DNA of 64,000 nt from Yoonia vestfoldensis SKA53 (GCF_000152785.1 NZ_CH672414.1:2604521-2668520); one strand, 5' to 3'. Numbered from the stretch's first letter, positions 21,650-31,480 are shown. Notes: generated by a model from the letters alone, not told the origin. Program-made: numbers and translations.

Positions 21650-22167
21650 GACAGCAGATCGCCGTACCCGCAAGCCCCGGCCAGATCGGGCAAGGCGGTG
21701 GGTGGGACAACGTCGAAAGCGACAGAAAACAATTCTGCATCGTCCAGCATGGCCGTGAAGGTCCATGTGCCAGTGACGCGTTCGTAATCTTCGTCGAACT
21801 GATAAAAGGTTGGTGATGGTTCTGTCCCGCTGATCCAGGATTGATAGCTTTGCTGGGTCACCCCCGCATCGCCCATCGGCGGATGGGTCACGATGATGGT
21901 CACACCGGACAGCCCGTCAGGGTCCAGCGCCTGCGCCTTGACGCCAAAGCCGATGCCAATGACCGCGGGAACCTGCGTGATTTCAGCGATAAAGGGCGGT
22001 GTTTGTGCGATCAGATGCGTGCTGCCTGCGATCGTGTCGGGTGCAGGCGAAGAACCTACGACAGGCGGCCCGCAAACGACACCGGCGCGAAGCATGGCGA
22101 TGACGTCTTGCGCGGCAGCCATGAGCGGCAGCAACAAGCAGGTAACAAAGGCAAGCATCAGGCGCAT
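21646..22167 (-). CDS. DUF3859 exported protein
   Basis: A 173-residue protein with a clear signal peptide (MRLMLAFVTCLLLPLMAAAQ). The mature part has VPAVIGIGFGVKAQA, VTIIVTHPPMGDAGVTQQSY, TFYQFDEDYERVTGTW and a C-terminal LAGACGYGDLL that I recognise as DUF3859. Function unknown; probably periplasmic with a small beta-sandwich fold. Its stop codon overlaps the end of the TSUP gene by four bases in a tail-to-tail arrangement. Confidence 0.82.
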   Translation of the reverse strand: MRLMLAFVTCLLLPLMAAAQDVIAMLRAGVVCGPPVVGSSPAPDTIAGSTHLIAQTPPFIAEITQVPAVIGIGFGVKAQALDPDGLSGVTIIVTHPPMGDAGVTQQSYQSWISGTEPSPTFYQFDEDYERVTGTWTFTAMLDDAELFSVAFDVVPPTALPDLAGACGYGDLLS

Positions 22168-22207
22168 GGTGCAACCATAGCCAGATGCGCCGTGATGTCG
22201 AGATTGG

Positions 22208-22235
22208 GGTAAGGTGGAACTGGTTCCACCTTACC
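22208..22235. repeat. Intergenic palindrome after pckA
   Basis: A perfect 13-base inverted repeat (GGTAAGGTGGAAC) around a TG centre, four bases beyond the pckA stop. It belongs to the TAAGG(T/C)GGG palindrome family and could fold at the 3' end of the pckA transcript. There is no T-run, so a simple terminator role is uncertain. Confidence 0.8.
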
Positions 22236-22239
22236 TGTG

Positions 22240-23838
22240 TCAGCCAATCGCGGCTGCTTTGACATCGTCGTCGATGAAGGGGACGTATTTCGCGAAATTG
22301 TCGCTGAACATGCCCACCAGCTTGGCCGCCTGCGCGTCATAAGCCGCCGCATCGGCCCAAGTCGTGCGCGGATCAAGCAGGCGCGCATCCAGACCTTCGA
22401 CTGCCACCGGCACTTCGAACCCGAAATGTGGGTCCTTGCGGAAGGTGCTTTCGATCAGCGTGCCGTCCAGCGCCGCCGCCAAAAGAGCGCGTGTCGCCTT
22501 GATCGGCATCCGGCTGCCGGTGCCATAGGCGCCACCGGTCCAGCCGGTGTTCACCAGCCAGCAGGTCGCACCATGGCTTGCGATCTTGGACCGCAGCAGA
22601 TTGCCATACACCTCTGGCCGGCGTGGCATGAAAGGCGCGCCGAAACAGGTGCTGAAGGTCGGTTCCGGTTCAGTCACGCCGCGTTCGGTGCCTGCGACCT
22701 TGGACGTAAAGCCGGATAGAAAGTGATACATCGCCTGCGCTGGTGTCAGCCGCGCGATGGGCGGCAGCACGCCAAAGGCATCGCAGGTCAGCATGATGAT
22801 ATTCTTGGGATGCCCGCCAAGCGCCGTGTCGGATGCATTGGCGATATAATTCAGCGGATAGGCGCAGCGCATATTCGCGGTCAGGCTGTCATCCTCGAAA
22901 TCCAGCTCCAGCGTTTCGGGATCGAACACCATATTCTCGATCACCGTATGCGGCATGAAACAGGTGGCATAGATGTCTGGCTCTGCCTCGGCGCTCAGGT
23001 TGATGGTCTTGGCATAACAGCCGCCTTCGAAATTGAAGGTGCCGCGATCCGACCAGCCATGTTCGTCATCGCCGATCAGCACGCGGGATGGATCAGCCGA
23101 AAGCGTGGTCTTGCCGGTGCCGGACAGGCCAAAGAACACCGCCGTGTCGACCGGATTGCCGGGCGCATGGTTGGCGCTGCAATGCATTGGCATGATGCCC
23201 TTTTCGGGCAACAGGTAGTTCAGCAGCGTGAACACGGATTTCTTGTTCTCGCCTGCATATTCTGTGCCGCCAATCAGGATCAGCTTGCGGTCAAAATTCA
23301 TCGCGATCACGGTATCGGTCCGGCAGCCATGGCGCACAGGATCAGCCTTGAAGGTCGGGCAGTTGATGATCGTGAAAGCGGGGGTAAAGCTGGCCAGTTC
23401 CGTTGCATCGGGGCGACGCAGCAAATGCCGGATGAACAGACCATGCCATGCCAGTTCGGTCACAACGCGCACATCAAGCCGGTGGGCAGGGTCTGCCCCG
23501 CCGAACAGATCCTGCGCATAATAGGTGCCGCCCTGCATATGCGCGACCATATCGGCGTAGAGCACGTCGAAATGTGCAGGGTCCATCGGGGCGTTGTTGT
23601 CCCACCAGATCGTGTCTTCGACCGATGCGCTGCGCACGACGAATTTATCCTTGGGCGACCGGCCCGTATGCTTGCCCGTGGTCACCAGCAGGCTGCCGCC
23701 CTTGCCGGTCACACCTTCGCCAGCTGCAATGGCCGCGTCGTGCAATTGCGCCGCAGAGCTGTTGTAATAGACGTAACCCAGCCCGGTGATGCCTTGGTGC
23801 TCAAGCTTCATCTGTGGGTTGACCGTACCTTGGTCCAT
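22240..23838 (-). CDS. pckA: Phosphoenolpyruvate carboxykinase (ATP)
   Basis: PckA converts oxaloacetate and ATP to PEP and CO2, the entry to gluconeogenesis. The 532-residue protein contains the phosphate-binding loop [11 protein letters not shown], the metal-binding HCSAN segment and the PEPCK signature [20 protein letters not shown]. The ATG at 23838 has GGAG 7 bases upstream; in-frame codons further upstream are rejected. It is divergent from chvI, an arrangement kept in several alphaproteobacteria where the ChvI/BvrR regulator controls pckA. Confidence 0.97.
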   Translation of the reverse strand: MDQGTVNPQMKLEHQGITGLGYVYYNSSAAQLHDAAIAAGEGVTGKGGSLLVTTGKHTGRSPKDKFVVRSASVEDTIWWDNNAPMDPAHFDVLYADMVAHMQGGTYYAQDLFGGADPAHRLDVRVVTELAWHGLFIRHLLRRPDATELASFTPAFTIINCPTFKADPVRHGCRTDTVIAMNFDRKLILIGGTEYAGENKKSVFTLLNYLLPEKGIMPMHCSANHAPGNPVDTAVFFGLSGTGKTTLSADPSRVLIGDDEHGWSDRGTFNFEGGCYAKTINLSAEAEPDIYATCFMPHTVIENMVFDPETLELDFEDDSLTANMRCAYPLNYIANASDTALGGHPKNIIMLTCDAFGVLPPIARLTPAQAMYHFLSGFTSKVAGTERGVTEPEPTFSTCFGAPFMPRRPEVYGNLLRSKIASHGATCWLVNTGWTGGAYGTGSRMPIKATRALLAAALDGTLIESTFRKDPHFGFEVPVAVEGLDARLLDPRTTWADAAAYDAQAAKLVGMFSDNFAKYVPFIDDDVKAAAIG

Positions 23839-23927
23839 GGGTTCGCTCCTTTTCGAATGGGCAATCCTGCCAGCGATGGGCCTGCATACCACCAAGCTTT
23901 CCTGCCTTGATAGGGGGTTAGGGAAAC

Positions 23928-23967
23928 GTTAGCGCAACCAAATGCATGTTAGCGCAACCAAATGCAC
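23928..23967. promoter_or_regulatory. Tandem 20-base repeat in the pckA/chvI divergent region (candidate operator)
   Basis: GTTAGCGCAACCAAATGCA occurs at 23928-23946 and again, perfectly, at 23948-23966, period 20. It lies 90 bases upstream of the pckA ATG and about 150 upstream of chvI. Two full helical turns between copies suit cooperative regulator binding on one face. ChvI is the obvious candidate from position, but this is inference. Confidence 0.5.
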
Positions 23968-24118
23968 GCCGCCGGTGGCACCAGGGGGGAATGGTAAATT
24001 TGGTGCGATGATGGCGATCCTGTGGCGGTCACAGCTTTGGGGATTGATTCGGCCCGATAAACAGCGGAAAATCCCCGCGTTGTTATGAGTTCGCTAATTA
24101 CATAGAGGTAGCACGTAC

Positions 24119-24820
24119 ATGTCGAGAATTGCCCTGGTTGACGATGACCGAAACATCCTAACATCGGTGGCGATGACGCTGGAAGCGGAAGGGTTCGAAG
24201 TCGAAACCTATAACGACGGGCAAGCGGCATGGGACGCGTTCAACAAACGTATGCCGGACATGGCCGTTCTGGATATCAAGATGCCGCGTATGGACGGGAT
24301 GGACCTGTTGCAGCGCCTGCGCCAAAAGACATCGATGCCGGTCATATTTCTGACATCGAAAGACGACGAGATCGACGAGGTCCTGGGCCTGCGCATGGGG
24401 GCCGACGATTACGTCAAAAAACCTTTCTCACAGCGTCTGCTGGTCGAACGAATCCGGTCATTGTTGCGCCGGCAGGATGCGATTGCAGGCGAAGAGATCG
24501 AGGAAACCGAAGAAACCAAGGTGATGGTGCGCGGTGATCTGGTGATGGACCCGCTGCGCCATGCCGTGAAATGGAAGGGCCATGACGTTTCATTGACGGT
24601 CACCGAATTTCTGCTGTTGCAGGCTCTTGCGCAGCGCCCCGGCTTTGTCAAAAGTCGGGATCAGTTGATGGACGTGGCTTATGATGATCAGGTCTATGTC
24701 GATGATCGTACCATCGACAGCCATATCAAGCGCCTTCGCAAGAAGATGCGCAACACCGATGATGAGTTTTCCGCGATCGAGACATTATATGGCATTGGTT
24801 ACCGCTACAACGAAGACTAG
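24119..24820 (+). CDS. chvI: Response regulator ChvI (OmpR family)
   Basis: A 233-residue two-component regulator. The receiver has the acidic pocket VDDD (residues 7-10), phospho-acceptor Asp52 in [12 protein letters not shown], the switch Ser/Thr in FLTSKDDE and the conserved Lys in YVKKPFS. The C-terminal winged helix ends [13 protein letters not shown] and YGIGYRYNE. ChvI controls envelope, acid-stress and central carbon genes in alphaproteobacteria. chvG starts 4 bases after its stop. Confidence 0.95.
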   Translation: MSRIALVDDDRNILTSVAMTLEAEGFEVETYNDGQAAWDAFNKRMPDMAVLDIKMPRMDGMDLLQRLRQKTSMPVIFLTSKDDEIDEVLGLRMGADDYVKKPFSQRLLVERIRSLLRRQDAIAGEEIEETEETKVMVRGDLVMDPLRHAVKWKGHDVSLTVTEFLLLQALAQRPGFVKSRDQLMDVAYDDQVYVDDRTIDSHIKRLRKKMRNTDDEFSAIETLYGIGYRYNED

Positions 24821-24823
24821 GGG

Positions 24824-26557
24824 ATGACGTCCGCCCCGGAGATTGACGTGCGCGACCTCAAGTCGGTGCGCCGGGCGACGATGCCACCCGATATCGTCTT
24901 GGGCGAGGATTGGGTCGATCCAGATGTCACACGCAGTGATGTGACCTATCTGGACGCACCCAAACGCGGCATCATCGCGCTGCGCAAATCCCCCATCGCG
25001 CGCAAGATCGTCGTTTTCAACCTGATCGCGATGTTCGTCATGATCGCGGGGGTTTTGTTTCTTAACGCGTCGCGCGATAATCTTGCCTTTCAGCGTGCGA
25101 ATGGTCTGATCTACGAAGCCCAGCTGATCGCCGATGTGTTCGAGGTACAATTGCCCAGCCGCGCGCCTGTGAACCTGGTCACGGCGCACGGGATCAATGC
25201 CGCCGAAACTCTGGCCAACCTGAACCTGCGTGGTGGTATGGAAGTGTCGGTCTTCGGATCCGATGCCACGCTGGTCGCGCGCACGACCGGCCCGTTGGCT
25301 GAAACTGCCATCGCGGATCTTGACGCTGTGATCGGCCGGACATTCATCAGCGATTTTCTTGGAACGGTCACAGGCGGGTTGTTTGGCCTGTTCAACCGGG
25401 CAGAGACGGGACCGGGCCAACAGATACTTGCCACAGCGACGCCCGAACTGATCGCGATCGCGCTTCAGGGCAAAACCCGGCTTGATATGACAGAGGTACG
25501 GGGGAGCTTGGTGCTGGTCGTCGTCACGCCGATCATGCGCAACGACGAACCGGTCGGCGTGATCGCAGCGGCCACGGCGGCAGGCGAGGTGGACAGCCTT
25601 GTGCGCCGCGAACGCGAAGACGTATTGCGCCTGCTGCTGGTTGGGATCGCGGTCAGTATCGGGCTTAGCCTTGTGCTGGCCTCGACTATTGCCAATCCTT
25701 TGGCAGATCTGGCCACCGCCGCCGAAGCCAGCCATCAAAAGAACGCCCGCAAATTAGCCCCGGTCCGCGTCCGCATCCCCGATCTGACCGCCCGCCCCGA
25801 CGAAATAGGCCGTCTGTCGGGGGCGCTGCGCGGGATGGTATCGGCGCTTTACGACCGGATCGAAAGCAACGAACAATTCGCCGCCGATGTCGCCCATGAA
25901 ATCAAGAACCCGCTGGCGTCGCTACGCTCTGCCGTCGGAACCATGCGCATCGCCAAGCAAGACGATCAGCGCGAACGCATGCTTGATCTGATCGAACATG
26001 ATGTCAAACGCCTCGACCGTCTGATCAGCGACATTTCCAGCGCGTCGCGTCTGGACAGCGAATTGGTCAAGGAAACAGAGCAAACCTTTGACCTGATCGC
26101 CATGCTGCACAACGTGAACGACCATCTTGGCAGAGAGGCAGAGGCTCGTGGCATCAGCTTTATCGCCGATGTGCCTCGCACGCCGATCATGGTTCAGGGG
26201 CTGGAAGGCCGGCTGGCGCAGGTCTTTGTCAACCTGATCAGCAATGCGATTTCGTTTTGCGAACACGGCGATGCCATCCGCGTCTGGACCCGTACCCGCG
26301 AAAACCGCGTGCTGGTTGTTGTCGAAGACACCGGCCCCGGCATTCCAGACGGCGCGCTGCGCAAGATATTCCAACGATTCTATTCTGAACGTCCCGCTGC
26401 GCAGTTTGGCAATAACTCCGGCCTTGGCCTTGCGATTTCCAAACAGATCGTCGAGGCGCATGGCGGTGTGATCTGGGCCGAGAATATTCGTCCGACCGAT
26501 ACAGACCCCGCGTCAGAACCCGCAGGCGCAAGGTTTGTCGTCGGGCTGCCGCTGTAA
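24824..26557 (+). CDS. chvG: Sensor histidine kinase ChvG
   Basis: The partner kinase of ChvI, 577 residues. After a cytoplasmic N-terminus, helix 1 (about 60-82) and helix 2 (about 265-287) flank a periplasmic sensing domain, then a HAMP region, phospho-acceptor His near residue 358 in FAADVAHEIKNPLASL, and an HATPase domain with NLISNAISF, DTGPGIPDG and NSGLGLAISKQIVEAHGG. In rhizobia the periplasmic repressor ExoR inhibits this kinase; no exoR is in the window. Confidence 0.95.
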   Translation: MTSAPEIDVRDLKSVRRATMPPDIVLGEDWVDPDVTRSDVTYLDAPKRGIIALRKSPIARKIVVFNLIAMFVMIAGVLFLNASRDNLAFQRANGLIYEAQLIADVFEVQLPSRAPVNLVTAHGINAAETLANLNLRGGMEVSVFGSDATLVARTTGPLAETAIADLDAVIGRTFISDFLGTVTGGLFGLFNRAETGPGQQILATATPELIAIALQGKTRLDMTEVRGSLVLVVVTPIMRNDEPVGVIAAATAAGEVDSLVRREREDVLRLLLVGIAVSIGLSLVLASTIANPLADLATAAEASHQKNARKLAPVRVRIPDLTARPDEIGRLSGALRGMVSALYDRIESNEQFAADVAHEIKNPLASLRSAVGTMRIAKQDDQRERMLDLIEHDVKRLDRLISDISSASRLDSELVKETEQTFDLIAMLHNVNDHLGREAEARGISFIADVPRTPIMVQGLEGRLAQVFVNLISNAISFCEHGDAIRVWTRTRENRVLVVVEDTGPGIPDGALRKIFQRFYSERPAAQFGNNSGLGLAISKQIVEAHGGVIWAENIRPTDTDPASEPAGARFVVGLPL

Positions 26558-26566
26558 TGGGTCGCC

Positions 26567-26992
26567 ATGATGCTGCCTGAGACACATCACGCCACCTGCG
26601 TCGCGCTGGGCGACAGTGCAGTCTTGATCCTTGGCGCTGCGGGGCGTGGCAAATCCTCGCTTGCGCTGCAAGTGATGGCGCTGGGTGGTGTGCTGGTGGC
26701 CGATGACAGGGTTCTGTTGCAAGCCGAGGGCGACCGGCTGCTGGCGCAATGTCCGCCCGCCATCCTGGGCCTGATCGAGGCGCGCGGCGCCGGCATCCTG
26801 CACGCTGCCTATCAGGCGCAGGCACAGGTGGCTTTGGTCGTCGATCTGGATCAATCCGAAAGCCAGCGCCTGCCGGAACGCGCATATACACGCATATGTG
26901 GCTGCGATATTCCCTTGATAAAACACATCGACGGGCCACATTTCGCAGCAATCATTGTACAAATCCTCAAGGCTGGCTGGAGCGACCGATGA
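26567..26992 (+). CDS. hprK: HPr kinase/phosphorylase, minimal form
   Basis: A 141-residue protein matching only the C-terminal catalytic domain of HprK, with P-loop GAAGRGKSS near residue 23 and VADDRVLLQ, and the EARGAGIL motif. It lacks the N-terminal domain and part of the C-terminus of the roughly 310-residue Gram-positive enzyme, as is usual in alphaproteobacteria. The likely substrate is Ser46 of the HPr encoded 1.3 kb downstream. The stop overlaps rapZ in ATGA. Confidence 0.9.
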   Translation: MMLPETHHATCVALGDSAVLILGAAGRGKSSLALQVMALGGVLVADDRVLLQAEGDRLLAQCPPAILGLIEARGAGILHAAYQAQAQVALVVDLDQSESQRLPERAYTRICGCDIPLIKHIDGPHFAAIIVQILKAGWSDR

Positions 26993-27891
26993 CAGACACC
27001 GCACGCACAATGCCCACGACGGTCCTTGTGACCGGGCCGTCAGGTGCGGGCCGGTCTACCGCGATCAACGCGCTCGAGGATCTGGGATACGAGGTGATTG
27101 ACAACCTGCCGCTGTCGCTCTTGCCGCGCCTGCTGGATGGTCCGCCGCCCAGCCGCCCGTTGGCTTTGGGCCTTGACGTGCGCAACCGTGATTTCGGAAC
27201 CGATGCGCTGATTGCAACCATAGATCAGCTGGCCGCGCGCAGCGACCATGTCATGCAAGTGCTGTATCTGGATGCCGCCGAGGAAGAGCTGGTCAAGCGC
27301 TATTCCGAAACCCGCAGACGGCATCCGCTGGCCCCAGCGGGTCCCCCGATGGCGGGGATCGCGCGCGAACGCGATCTGCTGGTGCCGGTGCGCAGCCGTG
27401 CTGACGTCCTGATCGACACAACGGGCCTGTCGCCGCATGATCTGCGCGCCGAAATTGACCGCTGGTTCGTCACTGCCGAAGGGCGCAATCTGGGGGTCAC
27501 GCTGCATTCGTTTTCGTATAAACGTGGCCTGCCGCGCGGCATGGATATCGTCATGGATTGTCGTTTCCTGCGCAACCCGCATTGGGACGCCGATCTGCGC
27601 GCGCGCGACGGGCGCGACGGCGATGTCGCGGCCTATGTTGCCGCCGACCCGCGATTCGCGGATTTCTTTGACCGCGTGAAGGCGCTGATCGATCTGGTCC
27701 TGCCCGCGCATAAGGACGAAGGCAAAAGCCACCTGTCCATCGGCTTTGGCTGTACCGGAGGGCAACACCGTTCCGTCATGATTGTCGAACACATGGCACA
27801 GGCCCTTGCGAAAGACGGGTGGCATGTGTCTAAACGGCATCGAGAGATGGAAAGGCATGACACATTGGCCAGCAAGGAACGACAGGCTTGA
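26989..27891 (+). CDS. rapZ: RNase adapter RapZ
   Basis: RapZ is a nucleotide- and RNA-binding protein; in E. coli it directs RNase E to the GlmZ small RNA and senses glucosamine-6-phosphate. The 300-residue protein has an N-terminal kinase-like domain ([25 protein letters not shown]) and the C-terminal domain with [20 protein letters not shown] and [14 protein letters not shown]. The P-loop lysine is replaced by arginine. The ATG at 26989 overlaps the hprK stop; the TGA overlaps the next TTG start. Confidence 0.94.
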   Translation: MTDTARTMPTTVLVTGPSGAGRSTAINALEDLGYEVIDNLPLSLLPRLLDGPPPSRPLALGLDVRNRDFGTDALIATIDQLAARSDHVMQVLYLDAAEEELVKRYSETRRRHPLAPAGPPMAGIARERDLLVPVRSRADVLIDTTGLSPHDLRAEIDRWFVTAEGRNLGVTLHSFSYKRGLPRGMDIVMDCRFLRNPHWDADLRARDGRDGDVAAYVAADPRFADFFDRVKALIDLVLPAHKDEGKSHLSIGFGCTGGQHRSVMIVEHMAQALAKDGWHVSKRHREMERHDTLASKERQA

Positions 27892-28283
27892 TCGGGATCG
27901 TCATCGTCGCACATGGCGGGCTGGCGCAGGAATACCTGTCCGCCGTTGAACATGTCGTCGGGCACCAGCCCGGGATGGTCAGCATCGCCATCGGGCCGGA
28001 TGACGACCGCGCGCTCAAACAGGCAGAAATCTGCGATGCTGCCGATGCGGTCGATACTGGCGCGGGCGTGATCATCGTGACCGACATGTTCGGCGGATCA
28101 CCGTCCAACCTGTCGCTGCGCGCCTGCAGCCCGGCCAACCGCAAGATCCTCTATGGGGCTAATCTGCCGATGCTGATCAAACTGGCCAAATCGCGTAAAC
28201 GCTCTGTCTCCGACGCTGCCGAAGCCGCGATTGCAGCGGCGCATAAATATATCAACAGCCACAACGGCGGCATATCCCAATGA
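27888..28283 (+). CDS. PTS mannose-type EIIA domain protein (PTS-Ntr-like)
   Basis: A 131-residue EIIA-Man fold protein with phospho-acceptor His in [13 protein letters not shown] and the [12 protein letters not shown] motif. It starts at TTG 27888, forming TTGA with the rapZ stop, and ends overlapping the HPr start. Without EIIB or EIIC genes nearby it is likely regulatory, taking phosphate from HPr rather than driving sugar uptake. Confidence 0.92.
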   Translation: MIGIVIVAHGGLAQEYLSAVEHVVGHQPGMVSIAIGPDDDRALKQAEICDAADAVDTGAGVIIVTDMFGGSPSNLSLRACSPANRKILYGANLPMLIKLAKSRKRSVSDAAEAAIAAAHKYINSHNGGISQ

Positions 28284-28549
28284 CGACAGCGGTCCTCAAG
28301 ATCGAAAATATCAAGGGCCTGCACGCCCGTGCCTCGGCCAAGCTGGTCGAGGTCGTCGAAAGCTTCGACGCCGATGCCACCGTGCGCCGCGATGGCGAAT
28401 CCGCCAGCGGCGACAGCATCATGGGGCTGTTGATGCTGGCCGCCTCGATTGGCACCTATATCGAGGTCGAAACCCGCGGCCCCGACGCCGAACCGTTGCT
28501 GGTGGCGATCACAGCACTTGTCGCGGATAAATTCGGCGAAGGCGACTGA
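28280..28549 (+). CDS. HPr family phosphocarrier protein
   Basis: An 89-residue HPr. His15 in NIKGLHARASAKLVE is the site phosphorylated by enzyme I, and Ser46 in SGDSIMGLLML is the site for HPr kinase; both fall at canonical numbers. It closes a five-gene overlap chain with hprK, rapZ and EIIA. Enzyme I (ptsP) is not in the window. Confidence 0.95.
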   Translation: MTTAVLKIENIKGLHARASAKLVEVVESFDADATVRRDGESASGDSIMGLLMLAASIGTYIEVETRGPDAEPLLVAITALVADKFGEGD

Positions 28550-28561
28550 CACCACCCGGAT

Positions 28562-28600
28562 CATCATCTTCCGAGCATAAATATCCCCGCCGGAGGCGTA
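28562..28600 (-). repeat. Intergenic repeat with GCCTCCGGCGGG core, second copy
   Basis: On the minus strand it reads TACGCCTCCGGCGGGGATAT followed by TTATGCTCGGAAG, clearly related to 18244-18280. It lies between the end of the HPr gene and the end of the convergent dehydrogenase gene. Confidence 0.65.
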
Positions 28601-28624
28601 GAATCTTTTCTGCGACGGCGCGGT

Positions 28625-29500
28625 TCAGCGCGTCGGCACCGGAGTCTCGCCACGGTAATCATAAAACCCGCGCTGCGTCTTGCGGCCCAGCCAGCCTGCC
28701 TCGACATATTTGGTCAGCAAGGGGCAGGGGCGGTATTTGGTATCGGCCAGCCCGTCATGCAGCACGTTCATGATCGCAAGGCAGGTATCCAGCCCGATGA
28801 AATCCGCCAGTTCCAGCGGCCCCATCGGGTGGTTTGCGCCCAGTTTCAGCGATGTGTCGATGGATTGCACCGACCCGACCCCTTCATACAGGGTATAGAT
28901 CGCCTCGTTGATCATTGGCATCAGGATGCGGTTGACGATGAAACCGGGGAAATCCTCGGATGCGGTGCTGGTTTTGCCCAGCCGTTCCACGACCTGCTGA
29001 CAGGCGCGAAAGGTGGGTTCGTCGGTGGCGATCCCGCGGATCAGTTCAACCAGTTGCATGATCGGCACGGGGTTCATGAAATGGAACCCCATGAACCGTT
29101 CGGGCCTGTCGGTGCGCGACGCCAGCCGCGTGATCGAAATCGACGAGGTGTTCGACGTCAGGATCGTATGTGGTTTCAGATGCGGCACGAGGTCTTCAAA
29201 AATCGCGGCCTTGATCGTTTCGCGTTCGGTCGCAGCCTCGATGATCAGGTCGCTGTCGCCCAGATCGGTCAGCGTCTGGGTCATTGATATCCGGCGCATC
29301 GCCTGTGCCTTGGTATCGGCACTGATCAGGTCGCGCGTGACCTGCCGTTCAAGGTTGCGGTCGATCTGGGCCAGTGCTGCGGCCAGCGCATCGGCGCTGA
29401 CATCTGTCAACAGCACGTCATAGCCCGCCACGGCAAAGACATGGGCGATGCCATTGCCCATTTGCCCCGCACCCACAATTCCCACACGTTCGATCGCCAT
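28625..29500 (-). CDS. 3-hydroxybutyryl-CoA dehydrogenase
   Basis: A 291-residue L-3-hydroxyacyl-CoA dehydrogenase. The N-terminal Rossmann domain has VGIVGAGQMGNGIAHVFA; GFHFMNPVPIMQLVELI holds the catalytic His and ENP-like region (here HFMNP), and the C-terminal dimerisation domain includes LGANHPMGPLELADFIGLD. This size and motif set match butyryl/acetoacetyl-CoA-specific enzymes (Hbd/PaaH type). It probably works in short-chain acyl-CoA or polyhydroxybutyrate metabolism. Confidence 0.9.
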   Translation of the reverse strand: MAIERVGIVGAGQMGNGIAHVFAVAGYDVLLTDVSADALAAALAQIDRNLERQVTRDLISADTKAQAMRRISMTQTLTDLGDSDLIIEAATERETIKAAIFEDLVPHLKPHTILTSNTSSISITRLASRTDRPERFMGFHFMNPVPIMQLVELIRGIATDEPTFRACQQVVERLGKTSTASEDFPGFIVNRILMPMINEAIYTLYEGVGSVQSIDTSLKLGANHPMGPLELADFIGLDTCLAIMNVLHDGLADTKYRPCPLLTKYVEAGWLGRKTQRGFYDYRGETPVPTR

Positions 29501-29640
29501 GATTTTTCCTTTACAGGTTCCGCCGTACCATAGGCCGCTGCATGGGCAGGCTTCAAGCCGGACAGATGCAGCAAATTTGTCAGAAATCCAAGCATTAGCC
29601 TTTTGGCAAAACTATTGCGCGACACTGAAGCCATCGGTGC

Positions 29641-30498
29641 ATGGGAACACAGATGCGGCAAGACTCGATTGATATGGGCGATCTGTCCTATTCGCCCTGC
29701 CGATACGGCAATTCACGGATCCTGTTCCGCGGCCCGCGCAGGCCGCTTGACCGGCCCTATCTTGCCTTTATCGGCGGCACCGAAACCTATGGCAAATTCA
29801 TCGAAAAACCGTTCCCGACGCTGGTGGAAACCGCGCTGCGGCAGCCCTGCGTGAATTTCGGCTGCCTGAACGCAGGTATCGACGCTTTTGCCAATGACCC
29901 CACGATCATGGAAATCTGCAATGGCGCGGATATGACCGTGGTACAGGTGCTGGGGGCCAACAACCTGTCAAACAGGTTCTATTCGGTGCATCCGCGCCGC
30001 AACGACAGGTTTCTGCGCGCCGCGACCGTTTTGCAGGCGATCTATCCCGAGGTTGAATTCAACGATTGTGCCTTTACCGGTCAATTGTTGGCGCGGCTGT
30101 TTGAAACATCTCCAGACAGGTTCGACATCGTCGTGCATGAATTGCGTCAGGCATGGCTTGCGCGGATGCAGACCATGCTGCGCCAGATCGGTCCCAATTG
30201 CATGTTGCTGTGGTTCTCGGATGAACCGCTGGACAATGCGGATTGGGTGGCACGTCCGGCGCAGCTGCGCGCCGCACCTTTGTTCATCACCGCCAGCATG
30301 ATCGACACGCTGCGCCCCTTGGTGCGGGCGGTGGTGACGGCCATTCCGTCTGAACAGGCGTTGGCGCAGGGTACGATGGGCATGCAATACCCGCCATCGC
30401 AGCAATCTGTCGCTGCCGAAATGCTGGGCGTGCGTTGCCATGTCGAAGCCGCGTCAAAGCTGGTCATGGCCCTGCGCGACGACATGTTTTCGATCTGA
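29641..30498 (+). CDS. DUF6473 family protein
   Basis: A 285-residue protein of unknown function. [20 protein letters not shown] and [13 protein letters not shown] are the strongest family marks; the order of a glycine-rich strand, a Cys-Asn turn and [21 protein letters not shown] suggests an alpha/beta hydrolase-like or SGNH-like fold, but no catalytic set is certain. No signal peptide is seen. The ATG at 29641 is used; a second one at 29653 is possible. It lies alone between two reverse-strand genes. Confidence 0.75.
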   Translation: MGTQMRQDSIDMGDLSYSPCRYGNSRILFRGPRRPLDRPYLAFIGGTETYGKFIEKPFPTLVETALRQPCVNFGCLNAGIDAFANDPTIMEICNGADMTVVQVLGANNLSNRFYSVHPRRNDRFLRAATVLQAIYPEVEFNDCAFTGQLLARLFETSPDRFDIVVHELRQAWLARMQTMLRQIGPNCMLLWFSDEPLDNADWVARPAQLRAAPLFITASMIDTLRPLVRAVVTAIPSEQALAQGTMGMQYPPSQQSVAAEMLGVRCHVEAASKLVMALRDDMFSI

Positions 30499-30504
30499 AA
30501 CGCA

Positions 30505-30532
30505 CAAGGGCCGGCGTTGCCACCGGCCCTTG
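30505..30532. terminator. Hairpin between DUF6473 and etfA (bidirectional terminator candidate)
   Basis: CAAGGGCCGG and CCGGCCCTTG form a perfect 10-base stem with an 8-base loop between two convergent genes, 21 bases before the end of etfA. Neither side has a good T-run, so efficiency is uncertain. Confidence 0.6.
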
Positions 30533-30553
30533 CAACAGATTGGTGTGTTGCAG

Positions 30554-31480
30554 TTACAATTTGCCGGTCAGTTCCGGCAGCGCCACGAACAGATCGGCGA
30601 CAAGGCCGTAATCGGCGACCTGGAAAATCGGTGCTTCTTCGTCCTTGTTGATCGCGACGATGATCTTGCTGTCCTTCATGCCCGCAAGGTGCTGGATCGC
30701 ACCGGAAATGCCGACGGCGACGTACAGATCGGGGGCGACGACCTTGCCGGTCTGCCCGACCTGCCAGTCATTCGGCGCATAGCCGCTGTCCACGGCGGCG
30801 CGCGATGCACCGACAGCGGCACCCAGCTTGTCTGCCAGTTTCTCGATCAGGGCGAAATCGGCCAGCGACCCCAGCCCGCGCCCGCCCGACACGACAACGC
30901 CTGCCGATGTCAGTTCGGGGCGGTCAGAGGCGGCAACCCTGTCTTCGACCCATTCCGACAGGCCGGGGTTGTTGGCTGCGCCGATCACCTCGACCGTGGC
31001 GGACCCGCCCATGCCGGCGGCGTCAAAGCCCGCGGTGCGGATCGTCATCACCTTGGTCGCATCGGTGGATTTGACGGTCTGGATCGCGTTGCCCGCATAG
31101 ATCGGGCGTTCAAACGTATCGGCGTCGATGATGCCGGTCACTTCGGAAATCACCATCACGTCCAGCAAGGCCGCGACGCGCGGCATCACGTTTTTCGCAT
31201 CCGCCGTGCCGGGGGCGGCGATATGGGTGTAATCGCCCGCCAGAGACACGATGAGTGCGGCTGTCGGTTCGGCCAGACGGTGGCCAAGGGCCGCGTCTTC
31301 GGCGCAAAGCACGCGCGCCACGCCGTCGATTTTCGCGGCCTCATCTGCCGCTGCACGCGCCGAGGCACCAGCGCAAAGCACGGTCACATCACCCAGCGCC
31401 TTGGCAGCGGTCACGGCCTTTGCGGTCGCATCGATGGCCAGGGCGCCATCGGTCACTTCACCAATCAACAAAACAGCCAT
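30554..31480 (-). CDS. etfA: Electron transfer flavoprotein alpha subunit
   Basis: EtfA binds FAD and, with EtfB, carries electrons from acyl-CoA dehydrogenases to ETF-ubiquinone oxidoreductase. The 308-residue protein has the C-terminal FAD signature [20 protein letters not shown] and [10 protein letters not shown]. The start overlaps the etfB stop by one base (TAATG). The methylsuccinyl-CoA dehydrogenase encoded at 19-20.7 kb is a plausible electron donor. Confidence 0.97.
   Translation of the reverse strand: MAVLLIGEVTDGALAIDATAKAVTAAKALGDVTVLCAGASARAAADEAAKIDGVARVLCAEDAALGHRLAEPTAALIVSLAGDYTHIAAPGTADAKNVMPRVAALLDVMVISEVTGIIDADTFERPIYAGNAIQTVKSTDATKVMTIRTAGFDAAGMGGSATVEVIGAANNPGLSEWVEDRVAASDRPELTSAGVVVSGGRGLGSLADFALIEKLADKLGAAVGASRAAVDSGYAPNDWQVGQTGKVVAPDLYVAVGISGAIQHLAGMKDSKIIVAINKDEEAPIFQVADYGLVADLFVALPELTGKL

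Noticed and set aside
23928..23967. CRISPR-like array
   Set aside because: Only two units, directly abutting without spacers, and no cas genes; better seen as a promoter-region tandem repeat.
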